Positions 51,345 through 60,716 of a DNA stretch of 64,000 bases are shown in pieces; the stretch's first letter is position 1; each line of letters starts with the position of its first letter. A model generated the notes under the pieces. It was not told the origin of the DNA. It made no database searches and was given only the letters and a program-made list of their open reading frames with translations. Source of the stretch: Tateyamaria sp. Alg231-49 (GTDB taxonomy: Bacteria; Pseudomonadota; Alphaproteobacteria; Rhodobacterales; Rhodobacteraceae); assembly GCF_900143535.1 (NCBI RefSeq), contig NZ_FRFA01000001.1, forward strand, positions 398,386 to 462,385. Reading direction: 5' to 3'. The position numbers and the translations under genes were made by a program.

Positions 51345-52106
51345 TTATTGTCGAATGCGCCACCCGGTTTTGAAGATAAATGCCACGACCCCGAGACAGG
51401 CGGCAGTGAATGCTCCGATTGCCAGCAGCGACAGCCCAATGGGCACATCCGCCACCCCAAAAAACGCCCAGCGAAAGCCCGAGATCAGGTAGACCACCGG
51501 ATTGAACATCGAAATTGTCTGCCAGACCGGCGGCAACATTGAGATTGAGTAGAAAGATCCACCAAGGAACACGAGCGGCGTGATGACCAACAGCGGGATC
51601 AGTTGTAATTGTTCGAAATTCCCAGCCCAGATGCCGATGATAAAGCCAAAGAGCGCAAAGCTGACGCAGGTCAGAACCAGAAACACGACCATCGCCAGCG
51701 GGTGCGCAATCTGAAGATCAACAAAGAAGAAAGAGGTGATCAGGATGATAATCCCGATAAACATGGATTTGGTCGCCGCAGCCCCCGCATAACCGATCAC
51801 GATCTCAAGGAAGTTCAGCGGGGCAGAGAGCAACTCATTAAATGTGCCGATGAACTTTGGGAAATAGATGCCAAAAGACGCGTTCGAAATCGCTTGGGTC
51901 ATCACCGTCAGCATGATCAGGCCCGGCACGATGAACGCACCATAGCTGACCCCCTCAACCTCGTCGATGCGGCTGCCGATGGCGGCTCCGAACACCACGA
52001 AATAGAGCGATGCTGACAAGACAGGCGAGATAAAGGATTGCGCCAGTGTACGGAAAAAGCGCGCCATTTCATTGCGATAGATGGCGGCGATGGCAGTCCG
52101 GTTCAT
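51345..52106 (-). CDS. ABC-2-type exporter permease
   Basis: A 253-residue membrane protein with six helices of the ABC-2 family (YadH/DrrB-like). Visible parts are [20 protein letters not shown], the [20 protein letters not shown] segment, [19 protein letters not shown] and [17 protein letters not shown]. The last two are the conserved C-terminal region of the family. It overlaps the ATPase gene upstream by four bases. The exported compound is unknown. Confidence 0.92.
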   Translation of the reverse strand: MNRTAIAAIYRNEMARFFRTLAQSFISPVLSASLYFVVFGAAIGSRIDEVEGVSYGAFIVPGLIMLTVMTQAISNASFGIYFPKFIGTFNELLSAPLNFLEIVIGYAGAAATKSMFIGIIILITSFFFVDLQIAHPLAMVVFLVLTCVSFALFGFIIGIWAGNFEQLQLIPLLVITPLVFLGGSFYSISMLPPVWQTISMFNPVVYLISGFRWAFFGVADVPIGLSLLAIGAFTAACLGVVAFIFKTGWRIRQ

Positions 52107-53041
52107 TGGTCCCGCTCCCCTTTTTCGCTGACAAGAGTGACAAAGATGTCTTCGAGGCTGGATTGCCGTGTGACCACATCGCGCAACGACAGGCCCGCGT
52201 CTGCGACGTCCTTGAGCAGCCTGGTGATCCCGGTGCGCTCGCTCTTTGTGTCGTAGCTGTAAATCAGGGTGTGACCGCCATCGCCTAACGTCAGGTCATA
52301 CGCTGACAGCGCATCAGGAATTGCGCCAAGCTGCGCGGTTAGTTGGACCTCCAACTGTTTCTTACCCATACGGGCCATCAACTTGTCCTTGTCCTCAACC
52401 AACAGGATTTCACCCTTGTTGATGACGCCGACCCGATCCGCGATGGCTTCGGCTTCTTCGATGTAATGTGTTGTCAAAACTGTAGTCACGCCATCTGCAC
52501 GCAACTGTTCGACGATGCCCCACATGTCCTTGCGCAGTTCCACGTCGACGCCGGCGGTGGGTTCGTCCAGAAACAACACGCGCGGTTCGTGGGCCAGCGC
52601 CTTGGCAATCAGCACGCGGCGTTTCATGCCGCCCGACAATTCGAGAATCTGCGCGTTGCGTTTGTCCCAGAGAGACAACCGTTTCAGCACGTCTTCGACA
52701 ACGCCGTCCATTCGCGGCTTGCCGAACAAGCCGCGCGAGAACCGGACCGAGTTGATGACTTTTTCGAATGGTTCCAGCGCAATTTCCTGCGGGACAAGTC
52801 CGATCATGCTGCGTGCTGCGCGAAAGCCTGTGATGATGTCGTACCCGGCCACGGTGACCGTGCCCGAGGTGGGCATGGTGATCCCGCAGATGGTCGAAAT
52901 CAGTGTTGTCTTGCCTGCACCATTGGGTCCCAAAAGGGCGATGATCTCGCCCTCTTCGATGTCAAGCGACACGTCCTTGAGGGCCTCAAAGCCACCCTTG
53001 TAGGATTTGCGCAGGTTCTTGATACTCAGGATAGTCGGCAT
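52103..53041 (-). CDS. ABC-2-type exporter ATP-binding protein
   Basis: A 312-residue ATPase. Walker A is [18 protein letters not shown], the signature is [18 protein letters not shown], and Walker B is [17 protein letters not shown]. The switch His is in [13 protein letters not shown]. It is closest to YadG-type ATPases and pairs with the permease downstream (4-base overlap). A CoxG-like gene lies upstream on the same strand, separated by 89 bases. Confidence 0.95.
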   Translation of the reverse strand: MPTILSIKNLRKSYKGGFEALKDVSLDIEEGEIIALLGPNGAGKTTLISTICGITMPTSGTVTVAGYDIITGFRAARSMIGLVPQEIALEPFEKVINSVRFSRGLFGKPRMDGVVEDVLKRLSLWDKRNAQILELSGGMKRRVLIAKALAHEPRVLFLDEPTAGVDVELRKDMWGIVEQLRADGVTTVLTTHYIEEAEAIADRVGVINKGEILLVEDKDKLMARMGKKQLEVQLTAQLGAIPDALSAYDLTLGDGGHTLIYSYDTKSERTGITRLLKDVADAGLSLRDVVTRQSSLEDIFVTLVSEKGERDQ

Positions 53042-53130
53042 GGGGCCCTCTTCACCGCGAATGGCGCAGGGTTAACGCGCACAGGCGTCCATCGCCAGCG
53101 CATGCGCGCACAAACGGGTGTGCGAGGCGT

Positions 53131-53649
53131 TCAGGTCTTGCCGGTCAGCCGGCCCAACCACCCCTTCTTCTGCTCACCCTCTTCGCCTTCTGCGGCGTCT
53201 GGTTCGGCAGGTCCTTCAAGGGTTTCTTGAAGGTTGGTAAAAAACTGATCCGCCATTTTCTTGGCAAAGCCGTCGATGATGCGGCTGCCAAGCTGCGCCA
53301 GCTTGCCGCCAACCTTGGCTTCTACGTCATAGCTTAGCGCCGTACCGCCATCGACAGCCTCCATACGCACTTCGGCCCCGCCCTTGGCAAAGCCTGCGGC
53401 ACCACCCTTGCCCTCGCCCGTGATCGTGAGGCTTTGGTTTTCAATCATATCAGACAGGGTCACCTGCCCTTTGAACGTTGCCTTTACGGGGCCGACTTTC
53501 TGAGTGACCGAGGCTTCAAACCCATCCTCGGGGCTGCCAGTGACTTCGGTGGCGCCCGGCACGCAAGCCTTCAGCACCTCGGGGTTGAGCAAGGCGGCAT
53601 AGACCTCGGCCGGCTTGGCTGCGATCTGGCGGGTGTCGGACATTTGCAT
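53131..53649 (-). CDS. CoxG-like SRPBCC-family protein
   Basis: A 172-residue protein of the CoxG (carbon monoxide dehydrogenase subunit G) family. The N-terminus DTRQIAAKPAEVYAALLNPE is followed by CVPGATEV and GPVKATFKGQVTLSD. A Gly/Ala-rich helix (GGKLAQLGSRIIDGFAKKMA) follows, then an acidic linker and a short basic tail KKGWLGRLTGKT. CoxG tethers CO dehydrogenase to the membrane, but no coxMSL genes are near. GGAG lies nine bases before the ATG. Confidence 0.85.
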   Translation of the reverse strand: MQMSDTRQIAAKPAEVYAALLNPEVLKACVPGATEVTGSPEDGFEASVTQKVGPVKATFKGQVTLSDMIENQSLTITGEGKGGAAGFAKGGAEVRMEAVDGGTALSYDVEAKVGGKLAQLGSRIIDGFAKKMADQFFTNLQETLEGPAEPDAAEGEEGEQKKGWLGRLTGKT

Positions 53650-53797
53650 TTTAGGGCACTCCCTGAGGGGTCATGATGTTTGAGAGCCAGCATAGCGCAG
53701 GGATGCAGGACTCACCACGTCGGAATACGCCCCTTTTTTTTCGCCCGATGTCGCCCCTGAGACAGAGTTGCCCATCACGCACAATACGGCTGGAAGC

Positions 53798-54778
53798 ATG
53801 GACAGCACCCGTCAGAATATCGCAGGCTTGGGCATACTCTCGGTCCTGATCGGGATGGTTTGCATCTCGGTTAACGACATGCTCGTCAAACAGTTGTCGG
53901 GCGGCTACCCGCTGCACCAGATCGTTTTTGCCCGGTCTGGCATTGGGATTATGCTGAGCCTGCTGATCGTTCAATACGAAGGGGGATGGCAGATCCTGCG
54001 CACCTCCCATCCGTGGGCCCATGCCTTGCGGGGGCTGTTGATCGTGGTGGCCAACATGACCTTCTTTGTTGCCTTGTCTGTACTGCCGCTGGCCGATGTC
54101 ACCGCGCTGTTTTTCGTTGCCCCATTGTTCATCACCCTGTTGTCGATCCCAATGCTGGGGGAACGGGTCGGGCCGATGCGGTTGGGGGCTGTGGCGTTTG
54201 GCTTTGCAGGTGTGGTCGTCATGCAGCGCCCGTGGGCCGATGCCGGAGACCTGGAAGTCAGCCGTATCATGCTTTTGCTCCCGGTTGTGGCGGCACTGAC
54301 CTATGCGCTCAATCAGGTGATGACGCGCAGGCTGGGCGTGACCAGTAAGGCAAGTGCGATGTCCGTCTACATCCAGGCCGCCTTCATCGTGGTATCTGTC
54401 GGCTTTTTCGTGGTGGCAGGGGATGGACGGCTGGCCCAAGGAAGCACCAACCCGTCGGTTCTGTTCTTGTTGCGGGCATGGGTGTGGCCGCCAGCGCAGG
54501 ACATGTGGGTTTTTCTGGGCCTTGGGATAAACGTCGCGATCGTTGGTTATTGCCTCAGCCAAGCCTACCGGCTGGCTGATGCGGCCACAGTGGCACCGTT
54601 CGAATATATCGGCCTGCCGCTCGCCGTCTTTTGGGGGTATGTCGTGTTTGGCGAGTTTCCGGCATTCGAGGTTTGGGTGGGGATTTTCATGATCCTCGGC
54701 GCGGGCCTGTTCGTTTTTCTGCGCGAACGGCACAAATCCAGAATGCTCGGCCACGCACAACCCAAGCGGCGATACTGA
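53798..54778 (+). CDS. DMT-superfamily (EamA) transporter
   Basis: A 326-residue inner-membrane protein with ten predicted helices, made of two EamA repeats of five. Typical features are a Pro/Leu-rich helix pair around LSVLPLADVTALFFVAPLF and the second-repeat SQAYRLADAATVAPFEYIGL. The substrate could be a metabolite or S-adenosylmethionine-like compound, but this is not decidable. I prefer ATG 53798 with GGAAG just upstream to TTG 53768. It is divergent from the CoxG-like gene and converges with the quinone oxidoreductase (four bases between stops). Confidence 0.88.
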   Translation: MDSTRQNIAGLGILSVLIGMVCISVNDMLVKQLSGGYPLHQIVFARSGIGIMLSLLIVQYEGGWQILRTSHPWAHALRGLLIVVANMTFFVALSVLPLADVTALFFVAPLFITLLSIPMLGERVGPMRLGAVAFGFAGVVVMQRPWADAGDLEVSRIMLLLPVVAALTYALNQVMTRRLGVTSKASAMSVYIQAAFIVVSVGFFVVAGDGRLAQGSTNPSVLFLLRAWVWPPAQDMWVFLGLGINVAIVGYCLSQAYRLADAATVAPFEYIGLPLAVFWGYVVFGEFPAFEVWVGIFMILGAGLFVFLRERHKSRMLGHAQPKRRY

Positions 54779-54782
54779 CGCT

Positions 54783-55748
54783 TCAGACCCCTGTTTCGAT
54801 AACAACCTTGCCCGTGGCCTTGCGACTGCGCAGCAACTCCAACCCCTCATTGGCCTGCTCCAACGGCAACACGTGGCTCACGTGCGGTTTCAGCTTTCCT
54901 TCTGCATACCACCCAAACAGCACTTCAAAGCTGTCGGTCAGAACCTTGGGGTTCACCCGCATATAGCCGCCCCAATAGTACCCGATCACGGTGAGGTTTT
55001 TGACCAGCAGAATATTGGCCGGGATTTGCGGCACCGTCCCGCTTGCAAAGCCAAGCGGCAGCAGACGCGCCTCGGGGTTACACGCACGCAGCGCTGCGTT
55101 GAACAGATCTCCCCCCACCGGGTCATAGACGACATCCGCGCCTCCCAGCGCCTTTACATCGGTGCGCAGATCACTTGTATCACTGTCCAGCACATGATCC
55201 GCCCCGGCGGCCTTTGCCACCTCCAGCTTGGCCGCACCGCGTGCTACAGCAATGACCTCGGCGCCCATCAGTTTGCCAAGCTCGATCGCCGTCAAACCAA
55301 CACCGCCAGAGGCACCCAACACCAACAACCGCTCGCCGGGTTTCAGGCCCGCCTTGTAATCAAGACCGACATGGCTTGTCCCATAGGCGATCAAAAAGGC
55401 CGCCGCGTCTTTGGCGGACATTTCATCGGGAATAGGCACGCAGATATTGGCAGGCAGGGCCGCGTATTCAGCCAACCCACCAAACCCGGAATAGGCGGCC
55501 ACACGTTGGCCCACGGCCAGATGGTTCACACCTTCTCCCACAGCCTCAACCGTGCCGCACATCTCCATACCCACAGTCGCCGGCAGGGGCGGTTTTTCCT
55601 GATAGGTGCCTTTGACGATCAAAGTATCGCCAAAGTTCAGCCCGCAAGTATGGATGCGCAACAGCACTTCACCCGCTGCGGGCGTCGGCACGTCGATATT
55701 GCGCAGCTCAAGTGGCTGGCCAAGGCTGGTAAGTTGCATCGCACGCAT
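54783..55748 (-). CDS. NADPH:quinone oxidoreductase-like protein (MDR family)
   Basis: A 321-residue medium-chain dehydrogenase/reductase without the zinc-ligand residues of alcohol dehydrogenases. The N-terminal catalytic half has HTCGLNFGDTLIVKGTYQEK, and VGMEMCGTVEAVGEGV follows. The NADPH site is LVLGASGGVGLTAIELGKLM. Such proteins reduce quinones or enoyl thioesters. The substrate is not clear. It is preceded by a small membrane-protein gene on the same strand, 30 bases away. Confidence 0.9.
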   Translation of the reverse strand: MRAMQLTSLGQPLELRNIDVPTPAAGEVLLRIHTCGLNFGDTLIVKGTYQEKPPLPATVGMEMCGTVEAVGEGVNHLAVGQRVAAYSGFGGLAEYAALPANICVPIPDEMSAKDAAAFLIAYGTSHVGLDYKAGLKPGERLLVLGASGGVGLTAIELGKLMGAEVIAVARGAAKLEVAKAAGADHVLDSDTSDLRTDVKALGGADVVYDPVGGDLFNAALRACNPEARLLPLGFASGTVPQIPANILLVKNLTVIGYYWGGYMRVNPKVLTDSFEVLFGWYAEGKLKPHVSHVLPLEQANEGLELLRSRKATGKVVIETGV

Positions 55749-55778
55749 GGGCGGTTCTCCTTGGAAGTTCAGGAGCCC

Positions 55779-56027
55779 TCAGTCATCGCTGCGCCCCATT
55801 TGCCAGACCACATAGCTGATTTGCACCGCGCCAAACAACAGCCCGTTAAAGAACCATAGAATGAAAAGAAGCAGAAACGCGTCTTTGCTGCCTTGGGCAC
55901 GGGTTGCAATCTCAAGCGTGTTAGTCAGCCACAAGATTGTGACAAAAACCGCCGAAAGGGCAAAGCCGACAGCCGTCCCATTGAGGAACAAGCGGATCAA
56001 GGGGTGCGGATCTGTTTCCATGCGCAT
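55779..56027 (-). CDS. Small two-helix membrane protein
   Basis: An 82-residue protein with two hydrophobic segments (GTAVGFALSAVFVTILWLTN and FLLLFILWFFNGLLFGAVQI). Short polar ends are seen, the C-terminus being RSDD. This is a conserved-looking protein without known function. The ATG at 56021 is an alternative start. It lies just upstream of the quinone oxidoreductase gene and may be cotranscribed with it. Confidence 0.7.
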   Translation of the reverse strand: MRMETDPHPLIRLFLNGTAVGFALSAVFVTILWLTNTLEIATRAQGSKDAFLLLFILWFFNGLLFGAVQISYVVWQMGRSDD

Positions 56028-56211
56028 GAGCTAGGTCCGCAGAGGGCGCATGTCGAGGGAATGAGATCAAAAAACAGGGCCGCGCCGGTTGGGCAGCTTG
56101 GCTATGGCGCTGCAACCAAAACTGGCCTGATCCCCTAGCGGATCAAAAAATCATCGGGGGAGGCTGTTTCATTTCTGTTCGCGCAACGAAGACACTCGCC
56201 AGGCCCCAAAA

Positions 56212-56976
56212 TCACTTGGGTGGCGGAGGAAGCACACCTTTCGACTGCAACACTTTCAGGATATCGATGATCGTGTCGGTGCTGGCATCTAGGGATCCTT
56301 GAAAGAACACTCCTATGCCGCCGTCTCCCAGTTCTCGTGTGCCGCCGGCATCATAGGTGGGCGCAAGCGAAGACAATTCGGCAGGGAGTTCGGGGCAGAT
56401 CGGATGGTTTGTAAAGATCGCATCCGTGGCCTTGAAGAAGATGTCTTTGACTTGCGCGACGGTCTCTTGCGACTCCGCAGTCTCGGGGAACCGATCAGGC
56501 GTCAGCCTCAAATCGACAAGACTAAAGTACAGACACTGATCCCGAAGAACAGCGGAGGCAGAGGCCGCGACGGTGAGGCCAGCCGTATAGACGCGTTCAC
56601 CGCGTTTACGGTCCGCGCCAAGTTGGCCTTCGCAATCGAAGACTTGTGCTTCGATCCTTCCGCCCAGCGTGAGAGCAATATCGTCAGTCTCGGCAACGGC
56701 CTCAGTCACACTGATCTTGGCATCGCAAACATCAACGAATGCGGATCCGGTGAGTTCGTCGATGAGCATTTCCTGTGCGCGGCGCAGGTCGATAACGCTT
56801 TCGATGGCAATCCGTGTGGTGCTTATATCTTTCAGGCGCAGCGCCAAATCCACGGGGACCTCGCGTTCGCCCAGCGTTATGTTCGGGCTGGCCTTGAACG
56901 TGACCACCTCGGCAGGAAGCTCGGTCGCAAAAAGACCCGCAGTGAGCAGAGCAAAAAGATATATCCGGCCCATCAT
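56212..56976 (-). CDS. Secreted protein of a tandem paralogous pair, member 2
   Basis: A 254-residue protein with a cleavable signal peptide (IYLFALLTAGLFATELPA) and no lipobox. Four to five cysteines are spread through the mature part. It shares with its upstream neighbour a C-terminal module, ICPELPAELSSLAPTYDAGG then GDGGIGVFFQGSLDASTDT, and ends in PPPPK. I recognise no domain. Its start overlaps the stop of the upstream paralogue (four bases), so the pair is cotranslated. Location should be periplasm or outside the cell. Confidence 0.75.
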   Translation of the reverse strand: MMGRIYLFALLTAGLFATELPAEVVTFKASPNITLGEREVPVDLALRLKDISTTRIAIESVIDLRRAQEMLIDELTGSAFVDVCDAKISVTEAVAETDDIALTLGGRIEAQVFDCEGQLGADRKRGERVYTAGLTVAASASAVLRDQCLYFSLVDLRLTPDRFPETAESQETVAQVKDIFFKATDAIFTNHPICPELPAELSSLAPTYDAGGTRELGDGGIGVFFQGSLDASTDTIIDILKVLQSKGVLPPPPK

Positions 56977-57833
56977 TGTCCCCCTCCGACGATATCGCGC
57001 GCCTGCATAAGAGCGAGGAGTTCCATGAGTGTGTCCGCACTGGTGTCGATGGAGCCGCTTAGTGCCACGCCAATGCCACCTTGGCCGGTTTCGCGTGTAC
57101 CCCCGGATTCGAGGACCGGCGCCAATGAAGACAGTTCAGGCGGCATCTTAGGACAAATCACATTCTGATCGGCAAATTCCTCTGCCTTGGAGAGAATTAC
57201 CTCTTCGACACGTTCCGTGAGACCAAACAGGTTCACCAATCCGCCAAGAAAGCCGGTGGGTTGGAGCACCACGTCGGCAAGATCGAAACGTACGCACTGC
57301 CCACGGACATTGGCACGTGCAGCGGCGGCCACCCCAATCGTGGTCGAGATCAGCCGCGCGCCGCGCCCCTCAACCCCTTGGGTCTTTTCACCCCGGCACC
57401 GATAGAGTTCAACGTCCACCGTGCCAACGAGGCCGATCAGATCACCTGTGGCGCCTGTTTCGTCGAGATTGGCAACAACGTTCAGTGCGCACCCTTCTTC
57501 GAGGGGGCCCGACAACAGTTGCGGCGCTTGAGCCTGAAATTCGCGCAAGTCCAAAAGCCCCCGAAAGCCGAGCCGCGTCGGTGTGACGCTGCGCAGGCCT
57601 GCGTTCAACGTGAATGGCACTGTTTTTCCGCGCGCTTCGATCCCATCGGTAAAACCGAACCGAATGTCACCCGAGTAATCAGCGGATGTCGCGCGAACGG
57701 CAGCGGGTTGGGCGTCCAATTCAGCTTTCAAAAGCTCTGTATTGGTGCTGGCGCAAGACACGAGGAGAATGAGGCTGGCAAGACCAATCAGTGCGCCACC
57801 GCGCGCTCTCGCTCTTCTCGATTGTTGTGTCAT
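56973..57833 (-). CDS. Lipoprotein of a tandem paralogous pair, member 1
   Basis: A 286-residue lipoprotein. The signal peptide ends LASLILLVSCAST, with lipidation Cys in VSC. The mature part is beta-rich with several cysteines (EEGCALNVVANLDETG, VELYRCRGE, RGQCVRFDLADVVL). It shares with the downstream gene the C-terminal module ICPKMPPELSSLAPVLESGG followed by GQGGIGVALSGSIDTSADT. GGAAG lies six bases before the ATG, and it is divergent from the GNAT gene. The origin by duplication is clear, but the function is unknown. Confidence 0.78.
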   Translation of the reverse strand: MTQQSRRARARGGALIGLASLILLVSCASTNTELLKAELDAQPAAVRATSADYSGDIRFGFTDGIEARGKTVPFTLNAGLRSVTPTRLGFRGLLDLREFQAQAPQLLSGPLEEGCALNVVANLDETGATGDLIGLVGTVDVELYRCRGEKTQGVEGRGARLISTTIGVAAAARANVRGQCVRFDLADVVLQPTGFLGGLVNLFGLTERVEEVILSKAEEFADQNVICPKMPPELSSLAPVLESGGTRETGQGGIGVALSGSIDTSADTLMELLALMQARDIVGGGQ

Positions 57834-57986
57834 GCATTTCTTCCGCAGCTTTGCAGTTCGACCGCGTTTATACGGCCTACGGCAGTGGGTCAAATTCTTG
57901 CGCCGCGACAGACAGATATCTGGCAAGCGCTGCGATGCAGGCAGCCGCAGCTTTGCAACGTGATCAATCGTGCATAGTCTGGGATC

Positions 57987-58472
57987 ATGATCGAATTTCG
58001 AAATGCCCAACCCTCAGATGCCTTACGCTGCTTTGAAATCGAGACTGCCGCATACGAAGGCGATGAAGCCGCGACATTGGAAAAGATATCAAAGCGGATC
58101 GAGATTTATTCCCAAGGTTTCCTCATTCTTGAATTAGAAGGAATGATTGTTGGCTTCGTAAACTGCGGATGTGCGCATGAGGTCGAAATGTCTGATGAGG
58201 AATTCAAAGAGATGGTTGGGCATGACCCCGACGCACCCAACGTCGTCATCATGTCTGTCGTTGTCGATCCCGCTCAACAGGGAAAGGGCCTGTCACGAGC
58301 GTTGATGGACGAGTTCGTCCAGCGCATGAGGCGGATGAACAAGGTGACGATACACCTGATGTGCAAAGACCATCACGTGCCGCTTTATGAGAAGTTCGGG
58401 TACCGCTATTTACAGCCATCCACGTCTGATCATGGCGGAATGGCTTGGCATGAGATGTCTATGTCTCTTTGA
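57987..58472 (+). CDS. GNAT-family N-acetyltransferase (AANAT-like)
   Basis: A 161-residue GNAT protein resembling arylalkylamine N-acetyltransferases. It has MIEFRNAQPSDALRCFEIET at the start, the acetyl-CoA loop VVVDPAQQGKGLSRALMDEF, and HVPLYEKFGYRYLQPS near the end. It likely acetylates an amine, but the substrate is unknown. It is divergent from the secreted-protein pair and converges with nusB, 25 bases between the ends. Confidence 0.87.
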   Translation: MIEFRNAQPSDALRCFEIETAAYEGDEAATLEKISKRIEIYSQGFLILELEGMIVGFVNCGCAHEVEMSDEEFKEMVGHDPDAPNVVIMSVVVDPAQQGKGLSRALMDEFVQRMRRMNKVTIHLMCKDHHVPLYEKFGYRYLQPSTSDHGGMAWHEMSMSL

Positions 58473-58497
58473 CCTCGCACTGCGAGCCGTGCGATCC

Positions 58498-58965
58498 TTA
58501 AAACGCCTCAGGCCGCGCCTCTCGCGCCATATGATCCAGCACCGCATTCACAAAGCTCGGCTCTTTCCCATCCGGAAAAAAGGCCCGTGCCACATCCACG
58601 TATTCCGTGATGACCACCTTTGGTGGGGTGGACGTATCGCGCAGTTCCGCACCCGCAGCACGAAACAGCGCCCGGATCGTCGGATCAATCCGCGCGATCG
58701 GCCATTTAGCGACCAGCCCCCGGTCCGTCATCTGGTCGATCGGCGCCTGATAGTTCACGGCATCATCCATCACACGGGCAAAGTGGTCCGGATCACCTTC
58801 GGTCATCTCGTCGCCCTCATAGGACGCGCCAAAGCGGTGATCCATGAACTCGACCTTGATTTGATCGACGGTCTGCGCGCTTTGCTCCATCTGGAACAGC
58901 GCCTGCACAGCATAAAGCCGCGCCGCTGAACGCATCTTGCGTTTCTGGTTGCCCGAAAGGGTCAT
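58498..58965 (-). CDS. nusB: Transcription antitermination factor NusB
   Basis: A 155-residue all-helical RNA-binding protein, needed with NusE for rRNA antitermination. The N-terminal RSAARLYAVQALFQMEQS and the C-terminal PPKVVITEYVDVARAFFPD, then SFVNAVLDHMAREARPEAF are typical. The frame is open upstream, but ATG 58965 overlaps the ribH stop (ATGA), which fixes the start. It is the last gene of the riboflavin operon, as in many bacteria. Confidence 0.94.
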   Translation of the reverse strand: MTLSGNQKRKMRSAARLYAVQALFQMEQSAQTVDQIKVEFMDHRFGASYEGDEMTEGDPDHFARVMDDAVNYQAPIDQMTDRGLVAKWPIARIDPTIRALFRAAGAELRDTSTPPKVVITEYVDVARAFFPDGKEPSFVNAVLDHMAREARPEAF

Positions 58966-59504
58966 GTGGTGGTGGACCTCGTGTTGCCGGCCAACTGATA
59001 CTCGGACGCGGGTTTGAACCCGACACCCTTGCCTTGGCGGCCCCACTTACGGCTGAGCGCGATCAGGTGCAAGGCCGCAGCGGCCGCACCGCCACCTTTG
59101 TTTTGACCAGCAGGGTCAGCGCGCACCTCGGCCTGTGTCACGTTTTCGACCGTAAGGATGCCATTGCCGATGCACAGCCCCTGCAAACCCAGCAGTTGCA
59201 GTGCCCGAGAACTGTCATTGCAGACCGTTTCGTAATGCGTCGTCTCCCCTCGGATCACGCAGCCAAGGGCGACATAGCCATCAAAATTCGACATTCGTTC
59301 CGATATCCCGATGGCCGTCGGGATTTCCAAGGCACCGGGCATCTCGACCAAATCCCACGTGGCGCCTGCGGCCTCGATCTCGGCCTTGGCACCGGCAACC
59401 ATGTTTTCGGCAATCGCCTTGTAATAGGGTGACACCACAATCAGCAGTTTTGTCTGTTGGTCGAATTCTGGGCGGTCCAGCACGTGATGTTCGATTGAAG
59501 CCAT
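58962..59504 (-). CDS. ribH: 6,7-dimethyl-8-ribityllumazine synthase
   Basis: A 180-residue lumazine synthase, the penultimate step of riboflavin synthesis. Conserved parts are LLIVVSPYYKAIAENMVAGA, VEMPGALEIPTAI, DGYVALGCVIRGETTHYE and the GNGILTVENVTQAEVRA substrate loop. It is about 20 residues longer than the E. coli protein at the C-terminus (KPASEYQLAGN). It lies two bases after the ribBA-like gene and overlaps nusB. Confidence 0.95.
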   Translation of the reverse strand: MASIEHHVLDRPEFDQQTKLLIVVSPYYKAIAENMVAGAKAEIEAAGATWDLVEMPGALEIPTAIGISERMSNFDGYVALGCVIRGETTHYETVCNDSSRALQLLGLQGLCIGNGILTVENVTQAEVRADPAGQNKGGGAAAAALHLIALSRKWGRQGKGVGFKPASEYQLAGNTRSTTT

Positions 59505-59506
59505 GT

Positions 59507-60625
59507 CTACTCTCCCAAAATCGGACGGGTACCGACGATCTCAAGACCGTAGGCGTCAATGCCCATATAGGTCGTGCGCGGGCTGTCCGTCAGCAGGATC
59601 AGGCGCGTGAGCCCCATGTTGGACAGCATCTGGGCGCCAAGCCCCGTGTTCTTGACGATGCGCGGACCGGCCTCTTCTTCGTCGAACAGCGACTTGCGGG
59701 GCTGGCGGAACAGGCAGACGACACCGCGCCCTTCCTCGGCAATGATCTCCATCGCGCGCGGCAATTCGCCGACGGGTTTGTCGGACAGACCCAAAATATC
59801 AGTGACTTCGGCCAGCGCATGGGTACGCACAAGAACCGGTTCGTCATTGCTGAGATCGCCCTTGGACAGCGTCACATGTTCGATGCCGTGGGTCTGATCA
59901 GTAAAAATGCGCATGTGCCAGTCCCCACCATGCTGCGAGGTCACAGTGCTGTTGGCCGTCTCGACCACCAGATTGTCATGACGGCGGCGATAGCTGATCA
60001 GGTCGCTGATGGTGCCAATTTTCAGCCCATGGCGCTCGGCATATTCGACAAGGTCGGGCAAGCGGGCCATGGACCCGTCTTCGTTCATGATCTCGCAAAT
60101 CACGGAGGATGGGTAGTGCCCTGCCAACCGGGCAACATCGCACCCTGCTTCGGTATGCCCTGCGCGCACCAAAACGCCACCCTTGCGCGCACGCAATGGA
60201 AAAACATGCCCAGGGGTCGCAAGCTCGGCCGCAGTGGCCTGCGGATTTACTAACGTAGAAATCGTAAGCGCACGGTCAGCCGCAGAAATGCCTGTGGTCA
60301 CACCCTCACGCGCCTCGACAGACACAGTGAACGCGGTCTCGTGGCGCGACGAATTGTGCATCGCCATCATCGGCAATCCCAGCGCATCCACACGTTCGGA
60401 CGGCAAGGTCACGCAGATCAGGCCACGGCCATAGGTCGCCATAAAATTGACCGCCTCGGGCGTCGCGAAATTGGCTGGGATCACCAAATCGCCTTCATTT
60501 TCGCGATCCTCGTGATCGACCAGAATGAACATCTGGCCCGCGCGCGCGGCTTCGATGATCTCTTCGATGGGCGAGATGGCAGCAGCAAGGTCCGTCTCGA
60601 CAGGACCGGGGGTTTCAAAGCTCAT
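59507..60625 (-). CDS. ribB: 3,4-dihydroxy-2-butanone 4-phosphate synthase with a degenerate GTP cyclohydrolase II domain
   Basis: A 372-residue RibBA-type fusion. Residues ~1-210 are an intact RibB, with ILVDHEDRENEGDLVIPANF, SSRHETAFTVSVEA and RAGHTEAGCDVARLAG. Residues ~215-372 have the GTP cyclohydrolase II fold but lack its zinc-binding cysteines and the LTGD-type motif. The corresponding segment reads RTHALAEVTDILGL. The second activity is therefore probably lost, and a separate RibA would be needed. It precedes ribH by two bases. Confidence 0.9.
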   Translation of the reverse strand: MSFETPGPVETDLAAAISPIEEIIEAARAGQMFILVDHEDRENEGDLVIPANFATPEAVNFMATYGRGLICVTLPSERVDALGLPMMAMHNSSRHETAFTVSVEAREGVTTGISAADRALTISTLVNPQATAAELATPGHVFPLRARKGGVLVRAGHTEAGCDVARLAGHYPSSVICEIMNEDGSMARLPDLVEYAERHGLKIGTISDLISYRRRHDNLVVETANSTVTSQHGGDWHMRIFTDQTHGIEHVTLSKGDLSNDEPVLVRTHALAEVTDILGLSDKPVGELPRAMEIIAEEGRGVVCLFRQPRKSLFDEEEAGPRIVKNTGLGAQMLSNMGLTRLILLTDSPRTTYMGIDAYGLEIVGTRPILGE

Positions 60626-60716
60626 GTTTCACCTTAAACAGCACGTGCACGCGACATAAAGGAAGGCCAGAGACTTTGCCAGTGGGACGCGGCGCACAAT
60701 CACCCTGCGCCCAACA

